A stretch of 64,000 nt of DNA from CAYRIY01 sp964424335 (lineage in GTDB: Bacteria; Bacillota; Limnochordia; DTU080; RSA5): assembly GCA_964424335.1 (NCBI GenBank), contig CAYRIY010000001.1, forward strand, positions 112,631 to 176,630, read 5' to 3'. Of the stretch, positions 25,333-33,037 are shown in pieces (the stretch's first letter is position 1; each line of letters begins with the position of its first letter). The notes beneath the pieces are model-generated. The model did no database searches, was not told the DNA's origin, and saw only the letters and a list, made by a program, of their open reading frames with translations. Made by a program: the position numbers and the translations under genes.

Positions 25333-26433
25333 CTAAGGGGCGAACGATCCGACCGTAGGGGGAACGCTGATAAAGTCGGCCACTCGATACGATAGAGCGT
25401 TTTCAACCGGGTCGAACGTGACGAAGACACTCACTTCGTAGATCTCCGAATGAGGCCGATACCGCACCGCACGCGTGGCGACGTTGTACGCGTACTCGTC
25501 AATGTAGGCGATCTCCGACCCGTCGACGACGATGCCTTCGAGGACCGTGCCGTCCGGGCTCACGATCGCCGCTACCTTGACCGTCACGGGCCGCTGGAGC
25601 AAACCGACGGCATCCTTTGGATAAAGACTGCCGCCGAAGGTCAAAATCATCGACTGGCCCGTCGGTGGCAGCGCCGGTTCGGGTGAAATCTCCGCGGTTG
25701 GGGCTGCCGAGGTCACATCTTGATCCGCCCCTGTGCCCGACTCCTCTGCGGACGCCGACGGGCTTGGGATGTCGCTCGCAGTTGTTGCCGACTCGCCCTG
25801 GTTAATGGTGCTCGGGGATGCGGGAGCCGCCGAGGCCGTTGATGCAGTGGAACCAGGATCGGAAGCCGCAACGCGAACGCCTGAATCACTCGTCAAAACC
25901 GGCTGCTGCACCGGCACGGGAGCCTCGGATACGGGCGTGGGTCGAGATTGCTGTGCGACGGTCGGGGACGCCACGCGCTCGGGTTGAGGCGCCGGTTGCG
26001 CATTGGGAGCATCTTCGACCTGAACCGCGGTTGCCACCGGCCGAATGTCTGCGGGTTCTGGCTGGATTTGGGCCGCGGGCGTCGGAGGGCTCACAGGCCT
26101 GGGTGTTTCGACAGGCTGCGCCTCAGGCTGCGGCGTTGGCGTCTGAGTCGGCGTCGGCGCTTGTTGGCGCGGCTCGACCTGAGGCTCAGGATTTGGCGCG
26201 GGCTGCGGCCTTGATTGCGGCTGGCGAGCGGCTTCCGACACGGCCGCGCGCACTTGCTCCGGCGGGACGACATCGACGAGCGTAATTAGGGTGACGCCGC
26301 CCTGTTCGCCACTTTGGAAGCTTGGCAGAAGGCCTTCGATCAACTGAGGGGCGATGAGAAACAACAGGGCGTGCAGCGCCATGGACACGAGGAAGAAAAG
26401 CGGGAACGATCGCTCGCGTTCGATTTCGTTCAC
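25333..26433 (-). CDS. tonB: TonB-family energy transducer
   Basis: This 366-residue protein has the TonB plan. A short cytoplasmic start precedes one membrane segment (LFFLVSMALHALLFLIAP, with the histidine typical of TonB anchors), then a proline/glutamine/alanine-rich linker of about 200 residues and a C-terminal domain from residue 266. That domain carries YPKDA, PDGTV and a final RAVRYRP stretch, as in TonB_C. TonB couples the proton gradient through ExbB-ExbD to outer-membrane receptors; here the linker is long enough to cross a periplasm. The start is GTG with AGGGTGTGA upstream. No TonB-dependent receptor is in the window. Confidence 0.82.
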   Translation of the reverse strand: MNEIERERSFPLFFLVSMALHALLFLIAPQLIEGLLPSFQSGEQGGVTLITLVDVVPPEQVRAAVSEAARQPQSRPQPAPNPEPQVEPRQQAPTPTQTPTPQPEAQPVETPRPVSPPTPAAQIQPEPADIRPVATAVQVEDAPNAQPAPQPERVASPTVAQQSRPTPVSEAPVPVQQPVLTSDSGVRVAASDPGSTASTASAAPASPSTINQGESATTASDIPSPSASAEESGTGADQDVTSAAPTAEISPEPALPPTGQSMILTFGGSLYPKDAVGLLQRPVTVKVAAIVSPDGTVLEGIVVDGSEIAYIDEYAYNVATRAVRYRPHSEIYEVSVFVTFDPVENALSYRVADFISVPPTVGSFAP

Positions 26434-26498
26434 GTCATATCACACCCTTTTTGGCGAAAAGAGCGAAGGGCCTCTAGTCGTTGATGGCATGAAAGCGG

Positions 26499-26918
26499 CT
26501 ATCGGTTCAAAGGTTGGGTGCCGATTGCGAATTGAGAAAGTCCGGCTTGCCGGGCGGTGTCCATCACACTGACCGCGTGCTCCCAATAGGACCGGCTGTC
26601 GCCTCGGATCGTTACGGTTGCCCTGGGATTTGCCTGCGCGACACGCGCCGCGACGGCACGGAAGTTTTCGAGCGTCGTGAACTCACCATCCAACATGAGC
26701 GCTCCGCTCTCGGTGATGGACACGACGAGGTTGGACGGGGGCACTTCGGAGCCGGTCGCTGCGCGAGGAAGGTCGATCTCGATTCCTTCCTCATTCGTCT
26801 TGAATGTAGTGAAGAGCATGAAGAAGACCAACAAGAAGATGGCGACGTCGATCATTGGGACCAGTTCGATGGTCGGGCGGTCTCGCGTGACGACGGCCTG
26901 CTTGAACCTGAAGCTCAC
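26499..26918 (-). CDS. exbD: ExbD/TolR family biopolymer transport protein
   Basis: This 139-residue protein has one N-terminal membrane segment preceded by the conserved LVPMIDVAIFLLVFFM; its aspartate is the proton-carrying residue in the ExbD/TolR family. The periplasmic domain includes IDLPRA and VTIRGDS, as usual. The GTG start overlaps the exbB stop by four bases, so the two are coupled. Together with ExbB it forms the proton-driven stator for the TonB protein encoded next. Confidence 0.92.
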   Translation of the reverse strand: MSFRFKQAVVTRDRPTIELVPMIDVAIFLLVFFMLFTTFKTNEEGIEIDLPRAATGSEVPPSNLVVSITESGALMLDGEFTTLENFRAVAARVAQANPRATVTIRGDSRSYWEHAVSVMDTARQAGLSQFAIGTQPLNR

Positions 26919-27535
26919 GAGGCGCCACCCCGATTGGCGATGAGATCGGTGATCTCGAGGGCGCGTCGACTCATCTCACGCACCCTGGTCTCGACCATGC
27001 TCGTGAGCCAGTGGTGCACGGCCATAGCCGGAATCGCGATCATAAGTCCCGCTGCGGTTGTGATCAAGGCCTCGGCAATACCAACGGAAAGGGCTGCAGG
27101 ATTGCTCGCCACGCCCTGAAAGGCGCCGAGCACCTGGAAACTCCGGATAATGCCTGTGACCGTTCCAAGAAGCCCAATGAGCGGAGAGATGGAGACGATC
27201 GTGCCGAGCATTCCAAGTCCTCGCCGCATCTTGAACACCTCGTCCTCCCCGACTTCCTCGAGGCGCTCGCGCACGACTTCCTTATCGCGATCGCTGTAAG
27301 CGATCGCGGCCGCCAAGATCGCTGCGACGGGTCCTTTCGCTTTTCTTACCATCTGCATGGCTTCGAGCACTTTGCCGTCTTCGAGCGAGAGTTTGACGTC
27401 GTCCATGAGGTCTTCTGTGTCGATGCGGGTGCGGAACAAGTACCAGAGGCGTTCGAGCGTTACGGCAAGTGCGACGATTGACAATACCAGCAGTGGTATC
27501 ATCAATGGTCCGCCCTTGATCAGGACGTCGAGCAT
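26915..27535 (-). CDS. exbB: ExbB/TolQ/MotA family proton channel protein
   Basis: This 206-residue inner-membrane protein has three membrane segments. The first is LMIPLLVLSIVALAV near the N-terminus. The second and third lie in the conserved core GLLGTVTGIIRSFQ through ALITTAAGLMIAIPAM. The ATG at 27535 with GGAGGG seven bases upstream is clearly the start; the frame is open another 60 codons. It heads the cluster exbB-exbD-tonB-CARDB/cohesin-SLH. Flagellar MotA is excluded by the ExbD and TonB partners. Confidence 0.92.
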   Translation of the reverse strand: MLDVLIKGGPLMIPLLVLSIVALAVTLERLWYLFRTRIDTEDLMDDVKLSLEDGKVLEAMQMVRKAKGPVAAILAAAIAYSDRDKEVVRERLEEVGEDEVFKMRRGLGMLGTIVSISPLIGLLGTVTGIIRSFQVLGAFQGVASNPAALSVGIAEALITTAAGLMIAIPAMAVHHWLTSMVETRVREMSRRALEITDLIANRGGAS

Positions 27536-27765
27536 GATTATCCCTCCGAGGTTTCTGAACTGGCGAGCAAATCTTGGGGAAATCGCCTGCGCTTTGCGCG
27601 GCCGAAAGGCGCGCAAGGAAAGAGGAGCACACCGGCGAGAAGATCCACGTCGGCTTGGTTCGACGTGCGACTTTGGCGTTCCTCTCCTTTTTAGCACGAT
27701 TTTCTTGAGTTTCATTTAGATTGTTCTAAGTGTGATCGGCGTCACGGAAATTCCCTTGAAGATAC
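27536..27765 (-). promoter_or_regulatory. Upstream region of the exbB cluster
   Basis: This 230-base gap carries a small inverted repeat TTAGA-4-TCTAA at 27716-27729 that could be an operator. A good sigma-A promoter is not obvious. No ribosome site or convincing gene lies in the open frame here. Confidence 0.35.
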
Positions 27766-27796
27766 ATTAAAACCCCCAGAGCGAATCTGGGGGTTT
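27766..27796 (-). terminator. Intrinsic terminator after the GNAT gene
   Basis: A perfect 11-base-pair stem (AAACCCCCAGA with TCTGGGGGTTT, five-base loop) is followed on the minus strand by TTAATG after the T-rich arm. It ends the sigF/GNAT transcript just before the exbB region; the symmetry means it may act weakly in the other direction too. Confidence 0.8.
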
Positions 27797-27811
27797 AGGC
27801 TTGCAAACTGT

Positions 27812-28363
27812 TTAGGCAGACGCCGATCTTCGGCTCTGCAGGTGCGCGTGTTCTTCCTTGCGGAGTCGCATGAGGTACACCCACGTCGGACTCCCGTCCG
27901 GTCCCGTTCGCCTCAACCGGCCTTCTTTGCGAAAACCGCACTTCTCGTAGCAGCGAATCGCCCTCTTGTTGAAGGCGAAGACTCGCAGGTATACGCGACG
28001 TAGGTTCATTTTGGAGAAGGCATGGTCGAGCAGCGCGTTGACTGAGTCTTGCCCGTACCCCTTATCCCAATACGACTTCTCGCCGATGCGGATGCGAAGT
28101 TCGGCGTCACCGCTTCGCCATGCGATGTGATCGAGGGCAATGTCCCCGATCAACGAGCCGTCGCTCAAGGTGCAAAGCGCATATCGTTGGCTGTGGCGAT
28201 TTCCCGTTTCCGACTTGTGCCAGTCGGAACATTCCTCGAGTGTCGTCGGGTAATCTCCGTCCATGAGGCGGCTTATTTCAGGATCGTTGGTCCACGCAAC
28301 CAATTGGGGAAAATCGGCTGCGTGGATCGGTCTAAGGTAGACCTTTTCCCCGCGAATCATCAT
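27812..28363 (-). CDS. GNAT family N-acetyltransferase
   Basis: This 183-residue acetyltransferase is of the RimJ/RimL/SpeG type. It has LRPIHAADFP at the start, the acetyl-CoA binding region around DKGYGQDSV, and LRVFAFNKRAIRCYEKCGF near the end. The ATGs at 28363 and 28360 follow AAGGAG at eight bases. Substrate is unknown. It lies downstream of sigF and ahead of a terminator, so it may be read with the spoIIA operon, though a 160-base gap leaves room for its own promoter. Confidence 0.82.
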   Translation of the reverse strand: MMIRGEKVYLRPIHAADFPQLVAWTNDPEISRLMDGDYPTTLEECSDWHKSETGNRHSQRYALCTLSDGSLIGDIALDHIAWRSGDAELRIRIGEKSYWDKGYGQDSVNALLDHAFSKMNLRRVYLRVFAFNKRAIRCYEKCGFRKEGRLRRTGPDGSPTWVYLMRLRKEEHAHLQSRRSASA

Positions 28364-28526
28364 TGCTGCCACTCCTTCTTCCGTTTCAACCATGGTGACT
28401 GTAGCCGTTGCTGCGTCTCGTGGTGGAATTTTGGGGAAACCGTTTGAACTTGAACTTGCTGGCCAGGTATTCTCGGACGCGATGGAGGCGCCCTCCAAGC
28501 AAATCTAACCAGGGGCGGCGGGGGCG

Positions 28527-29291
28527 CTAGCCGTGCCACAGGCGGCGAAGGCGCTCGATGGCGCGGCGTTCCATTCGTGAGATGTGCGCTTGCGAACACC
28601 CTAATTGCTTTGCGGCGCTCACCTGCGTCCATCCTTGAATGAAGCGGATTTCCACGAGCCGCCGCTCGTCGGGCGGAAGTTTTGCGAGGATTTGCATCAG
28701 CGCTAAAGAGATGACGGGCTTTTCCGAATCGTCTTCGTGGGCCACCTGGTCTTTGAGGTAGACGTGCGATCCGTCGCCGACGTCGACCGGCTGATCGAGA
28801 CTTGCAGGTCTGCTTTGAGATTCGAGCGCCATGATGACCGTTTGGACGTCGACGCCCACGTCTTGGGCGATCTCATCGACCGTAGGAGGTCGGCCGAGTC
28901 TTTGCTCGAGCAAGTCGCGAGCGCCTTGCGCCGCTTGGCCCACCTCTCTCAGGTTTCTGCCGACCTTGATCGGTTGATCGTCCCTCAGGTGTCTGCGAAG
29001 TTCGCCAATGATGCGCGGCACTGCGTACGTCGAGAATGCAACATCGAAAGACAAATCAAAGTTCATGACCGCCTTGATGAGGCCAAGACAGCCGACCTGA
29101 AAGAGATCGTCATGCTCTGCGCGTCCGTGAAATCGTCGCACGACGCTGAGCACGAGCTTGAGGTTGCGCTCGACGAGCTCGTCTCGGGCCGCCGTATCCC
29201 CGGATTGAGCTCTCCTGATGAGTTCCCGCACCTTGACCCCGTCAAGGGGGGGACTGCTTGGAACCCGGATTCCGGACGCTGTTTGTTCCAC
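28527..29291 (-). CDS. sigF: Forespore sigma factor SigF
   Basis: This 254-residue sigma-70 family factor has region 2 (DLFQVGCLGLIKAV, AFSTYAVPRIIGEL), region 3, and a region 4 helix-turn-helix (WTQVSAAKQLGCSQAHISRMERRA). The position after spoIIAA and spoIIAB identifies it as SigF, the first compartment-specific sigma factor of the forespore. The start is GTG with GGAG nine bases upstream. It is held inactive by SpoIIAB until SpoIIAA frees it. Confidence 0.95.
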   Translation of the reverse strand: MEQTASGIRVPSSPPLDGVKVRELIRRAQSGDTAARDELVERNLKLVLSVVRRFHGRAEHDDLFQVGCLGLIKAVMNFDLSFDVAFSTYAVPRIIGELRRHLRDDQPIKVGRNLREVGQAAQGARDLLEQRLGRPPTVDEIAQDVGVDVQTVIMALESQSRPASLDQPVDVGDGSHVYLKDQVAHEDDSEKPVISLALMQILAKLPPDERRLVEIRFIQGWTQVSAAKQLGCSQAHISRMERRAIERLRRLWHG

Positions 29292-29345
29292 CGTAATGGG
29301 CTCCTTTACCGTTTGGAATGGCGGTCTTGCCGGCGCTTTGGTCCT

Positions 29346-29795
29346 TTAGGCGGCTCCCGTCCGCTGGCGGGACGGCACCTTCACCATGCGCACGACGGTT
29401 CCGTGGCCGGGCTGAGACATGATCGTCACGTCGTTCATGTACTCGTTGATGAACACGAGCCCAAGTCCCATGTGCTCGTCAGGGGATGTGGTGTTCGTGG
29501 GCTCTTTTGCCCAGTCGACGTCGTCGATCCCCTTTCCTTCGTCTTCAACGACGATGACGATCGCTCCGTCCTCGATCGACATCGTCAGCCTTACCAAGCC
29601 GTTTCCATGGCCGTAACCATGGACGATGGCGTTGGAGACGGCTTCGGACACTGCGACCTTGATCTCGTCGACCTCGTCGACGGTAATTGCCTCGAAATGG
29701 TCGGTAGCGTAGATCGCCGCCGCCGTACGAGCAAATTTGATGTTCTCCGTCACACTCGGGAACTCGATTTTTACGTAGTTGCCTGGCGACGCCAT
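29346..29795 (-). CDS. spoIIAB: Anti-sigma F factor and serine kinase SpoIIAB
   Basis: This 149-residue GHKL-type protein has the N box SEAVSNAIVHGYG, G1 DEGKGI and G2 MGLGL. It binds SigF and also phosphorylates SpoIIAA. I chose the ATG at 29795; AGGAGG lies upstream and a TTG one codon earlier has better spacing. The ORF is open 32 codons further, which would overlap spoIIAA. The gap to spoIIAA is 61 bases. Confidence 0.95.
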   Translation of the reverse strand: MASPGNYVKIEFPSVTENIKFARTAAAIYATDHFEAITVDEVDEIKVAVSEAVSNAIVHGYGHGNGLVRLTMSIEDGAIVIVVEDEGKGIDDVDWAKEPTNTTSPDEHMGLGLVFINEYMNDVTIMSQPGHGTVVRMVKVPSRQRTGAA

Positions 29796-29856
29796 CAATT
29801 CCAGAGCCTCCTCTGAAAAACCGACTACCTGTCGTCCCCACTTGCCGAGCGAAAGT

Positions 29857-30195
29857 CTAGAGGTTCGCGAGCGCGTGCCCTTCCGACTCATACTCGGGGA
29901 GGATCTTCAGCATGCCGGAAAGCTCGAAAACCCGCTTGACCGGAACCTGCAGTCCGACTACCGCAAGACGACCTCCCCTCGCCACCGCGTCGCGGTAACG
30001 ACCGAGGATTGCGCCCACGCCCGAGCTGTCGACGAAGGAGACCCCGTTCATGAGCAAGACTACGTTTCGGAGCCGCCGGTCGCTCGCAAACGCTTGCAAC
30101 ACTGTCTGTTTGAAAGGTTCTGACGAATGAAGATCCAATTCGCCGTCGAGATGGACGAGCAATGTCTGTCCCAGGCGTTTGGTTCGCACACTCAA
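29857..30195 (-). CDS. spoIIAA: Anti-sigma F factor antagonist SpoIIAA
   Basis: This 112-residue STAS-domain protein has LDGELDLHSSEPFK early and SFVDSSGVGAILGR around the phosphorylated serine. Dephosphorylated SpoIIAA displaces SigF from SpoIIAB. The TTG at 30195 follows GGGAGG by ten bases; the frame upstream is open but lacks family sequence. A strong terminator lies between dacF and this gene, so the operon should have its own promoter; I could not find a clear sigma-H match. Confidence 0.92.
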   Translation of the reverse strand: MSVRTKRLGQTLLVHLDGELDLHSSEPFKQTVLQAFASDRRLRNVVLLMNGVSFVDSSGVGAILGRYRDAVARGGRLAVVGLQVPVKRVFELSGMLKILPEYESEGHALANL

Positions 30196-30279
30196 GAGAT
30201 GGCAGCCTCCCTTCAGGTGGTCGCGAAAAGCTGGTGGTCGATCCCCACTTCCCTCATGCAAGGTGGGCGATCGGAGAAG

Positions 30280-30331
30280 AAAAAACCCGGTCGAATCGCC
30301 GTGGGGAGGATACCTTCTGGCGACGACCGGG
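30280..30331 (-). terminator. Intrinsic terminator between dacF and spoIIAA
   Basis: CCCGGTCG and CGACCGGG pair (8 base pairs, extended by a second CGCC/GGCG block) and are followed by six U on the minus strand. A run of eleven A precedes the stem, so the plus strand also has a U-rich exit. It isolates the spoIIA operon from dacF. Confidence 0.85.
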
Positions 30332-30379
30332 GGTTCCTTTTTTTTTTTCTGGAGACTGGATTGGGCCGAGGCTACTCAG

Positions 30380-31582
30380 TTAGCTCGCGGTCTTTCCGGC
30401 CCCGACAAACTTGAGGAAGTAACGGCCGATCATCTGCAGTACCGAGGCCTTTTCGGCGGCCCGGGAGGTGAGCACCGGCACTCGTCCGACCTCTTCGCCT
30501 TCCAGCGTCGCAATCAAGTACCCGACCTCCTCCCCTTCCGCGAGCGGGGCGACGAGCGGCCGCGTCAAGAGCAGCTCGGTTTCGGGCGNNNNNNNNNNAA
30601 GTCCCGAATCGCGCTCCATCGAGACTGTGAGCGGGCCTCCTGCCACCAGCGAGAGCAGGGGATCCTTTGCTTTGCTCACCTCGATTTCGGCGACGCTCTC
30701 GCCCTCTTTTGCGAGTTCGACGGCCATCATGCGGCTAAAGCCGTAGTTGAGTAGCCGGGTGATGTCCGCGTCCCTCTCGGCGGCCGTCCTCGCCCCGAGG
30801 GTGACTGCGATCAACCTCAGGCCGTCGCGCACCGCGGTGGCCGACAGGCAATAGCCCGCCTCGGCCGTCATGCCCGTCTTGATCCCGTCCATTCCCGCAT
30901 AGCTGTTCATCAACTTATTGTAGTTCCAAAGCACGGGGCGTTCGATCGTCTCCGGCCTCATCGTGACGGGACCCCACGTAGAGACGAGCTCTTGAAACAT
31001 CGGAAGCTGCAGTCCGTACCGGGACATGATGGCGATGTCATAAGCGCTCATGACGTGAGGTCCGCTCTTGCCGACCGACTGCGGCGGAAGCCCGGACGGA
31101 TTGGCGAATTTCGACGCGGTCATACCGAGTTCGGCCGCTTTCTCGTTCATCATCTCGACGAACGCGGGTTCGGATCCCGCGAGGTGTTCTGCCAGCGCGT
31201 ATGCCGCGTCGTTCGCCGATCCGACAGCGACTGCGTAGAGCATTTCGCGCAATGGCATGCGCTCGCCCGGCTCGAGCCAGATTTGGGTGCCGCCCATCCC
31301 AGCCGCACGATCGCTCGTTGTGACAAGGTCGTCCAAAGAGACCCGCCCGTCCCGCACCGCTTCGAGCACCAGGATGAGCGTCATGATTTTGGTAACGCTT
31401 GCCGGGGGGAGCGCCTCGCGGCTGTTTTTTTCGTAGAGGATCCGGCCCGTTTGAAAGTCGATCAAAATGGCGCTCTTTGAGTTGATCTGAAGCTCTTGTG
31501 CATGCGCGCCAAATGGGACCAAAGACATCGTGGCCAAGATTGCGATCAAAAGGAGCGTAAACAAACGTGTGGAGCCGGGCAT
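30380..31582 (-). CDS. dacF: D-alanyl-D-alanine carboxypeptidase (DacF type)
   Basis: This 400-residue penicillin-binding protein of class C (PBP5 family) trims stem peptides. The SxxK motif is in PASVTKIM, SxN in VGSANDAA and KTG in GIKTGMTAEAG. A signal peptide (LFTLLLIAILATMSLVPFGAHA) and a C-terminal amphipathic anchor are present. The ATG at 31582 has GGAGG seven bases upstream. It sits directly upstream of spoIIAA, as in Bacillus subtilis. Ten N at 30589-30598 interrupt the C-terminal domain, but the frame is the same on both sides. Confidence 0.92.
   Translation of the reverse strand: MPGSTRLFTLLLIAILATMSLVPFGAHAQELQINSKSAILIDFQTGRILYEKNSREALPPASVTKIMTLILVLEAVRDGRVSLDDLVTTSDRAAGMGGTQIWLEPGERMPLREMLYAVAVGSANDAAYALAEHLAGSEPAFVEMMNEKAAELGMTASKFANPSGLPPQSVGKSGPHVMSAYDIAIMSRYGLQLPMFQELVSTWGPVTMRPETIERPVLWNYNKLMNSYAGMDGIKTGMTAEAGYCLSATAVRDGLRLIAVTLGARTAAERDADITRLLNYGFSRMMAVELAKEGESVAEIEVSKAKDPLLSLVAGGPLTVSMERDSGLXXXXPETELLLTRPLVAPLAEGEEVGYLIATLEGEEVGRVPVLTSRAAEKASVLQMIGRYFLKFVGAGKTAS
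30589..30598. other. Short assembly gap of 10 N inside dacF
   Basis: Ten N in the C-terminal domain of the carboxypeptidase. The sequence on both sides continues in one reading frame, so the true length is probably a close multiple, but it is not known. Confidence 0.98.
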
Positions 31583-31702
31583 ACCATCGCCTCCCGCCGT
31601 ACTTTTATAAAAGCGTTGTCCGATCGTGCGTCGCGGGCATGTACGTCGCATTGCTTCATCCATATGCCGATTGGAACATGCCTATGCGATGTCCTCGCGT
31701 GG

Positions 31703-33019
31703 TCAGGCTCCATCAAAGCGCCTAATGAAAAGTGGTGGCACTTGCACAGGATCGTTGTCCACGTCGAACGCCGCCTCGACGCGCCTTGCCCCTCGCGCGG
31801 CCCGCTCCGGGTCCTGGGCAATCACGTCGGCGATCCGCTCGCCTTGCCGCACCTGGTCGCCCACTTTCTTTCGCAGGATGACGCCCACCGCGTGGTCGAT
31901 CGGTTGATCCGCCCGTTCCCGACCGGCGCCAAGACCCATCGCCGCATGGCCGACCTCGCCCCCGTCGATGCCGGCGATCCAGCCGTCCTTGGGCGCGAGC
32001 GCGGGCGTGATGTCGTACCCTTCAGGCACTTCCTCGCGGGCCAGTCGGTCGAGGTAGCCAGGATCACCGCCTTGCGCCTTGACCAAGGCCTTGAAACGTT
32101 CAAGCGCTTTGCCCGACTCAAGGCAATCTCGCACTCGCGCCTTTGCCCTTGATAGGTCGCGTTCGACGCCGCCCAAACACAACATCTCGGCGCCGAGTAC
32201 GACGCAGAGTTCGGTGAGGTCCGGTGGGCCGGAGCCCCTCAGCGTCAACACGGCTTCCCGCACCTCGACGGCGTTGCCGACCGCGTACCCCAGGGGCTGA
32301 TCCATCCCGGTCACCCACGCCACGGCTCGCTTGCCCGTCCCTCTTGCGATCGCAACCATCGTTTCGGCGAGACGGACGGCATCCTCTTCCGTTTTCATGT
32401 ACGCGCCGCGGCCCGACTTCACGTCCAACACGAATGCATCGGCGCCCATGGCGATCTTTTTTGCCATGATGCTTGCGGCGATCAAGGGCACGCTCTCTAC
32501 GGTGGCCGTCACGTCCCTGAGCGCATAGATCTTTTTGTCTGCCGGGGTGAGATCGGCGGACTGCCCGACGATCGCAGCGCCTACCGCGCGCACCTGATCC
32601 ATCATTTCGTCGATGGAAAGATCCGTGCGAAATCCTGGAATCGACTCGAGCTTGTCAATGGTACCCCCGGCGTGCCCCAGCCCGCGTCCGGACATCTTTG
32701 CGACCGGGAGCCCGCACTCGGCTGCGAGTGGAACGAGTACCAGGGTCGTCTTGTCACCGACCCCGCCGGTAGAGTGCTTGTCGACAAAGATCTCGCCGGG
32801 CCCCCCAAGTTGTAGCCTCTCGCCCGAATCGGCCATCGCGAGCGTAAGCGCCGTCGTCTCCTCCGGCGTCATGTCCCGCAGGTACACGGCCATCAGAAAG
32901 GCCGCCATTTGGTAGTCCGGAATCTCACCGGCCGAGTACCCCGACACGAGTTGGCGAACCTCTTCGGGCAAAAGCGCGTGGCCGTCGCGCTTTTTCGCGA
33001 TCAACTCATAGATTCTCAA
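31703..33019 (-). CDS. pdp: Pyrimidine-nucleoside phosphorylase
   Basis: This 438-residue enzyme cleaves thymidine or uridine with phosphate. The family signature SGRGLGHAGGTIDKLESIPG is present, along with the glycine-rich KHSTGGVGDKTTL near the N-terminus. The length matches Pdp/DeoA. The TTG start has AAAGGAG about 14 bases upstream, a long spacing. It follows deoB by 18 bases, forming a nucleoside salvage pair inside the sporulation gene neighbourhood, as in Bacillus. Confidence 0.93.
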   Translation of the reverse strand: MRIYELIAKKRDGHALLPEEVRQLVSGYSAGEIPDYQMAAFLMAVYLRDMTPEETTALTLAMADSGERLQLGGPGEIFVDKHSTGGVGDKTTLVLVPLAAECGLPVAKMSGRGLGHAGGTIDKLESIPGFRTDLSIDEMMDQVRAVGAAIVGQSADLTPADKKIYALRDVTATVESVPLIAASIMAKKIAMGADAFVLDVKSGRGAYMKTEEDAVRLAETMVAIARGTGKRAVAWVTGMDQPLGYAVGNAVEVREAVLTLRGSGPPDLTELCVVLGAEMLCLGGVERDLSRAKARVRDCLESGKALERFKALVKAQGGDPGYLDRLAREEVPEGYDITPALAPKDGWIAGIDGGEVGHAAMGLGAGRERADQPIDHAVGVILRKKVGDQVRQGERIADVIAQDPERAARGARRVEAAFDVDNDPVQVPPLFIRRFDGA

Positions 33020-33037
33020 GACGTTTGAGACGCTCCT

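Noticed and set aside
27540..27715. Gene or N-terminal extension upstream of exbB
   Set aside because: The region is open in the exbB frame but lacks a ribosome site and family sequence; the true exbB start is at 27535.
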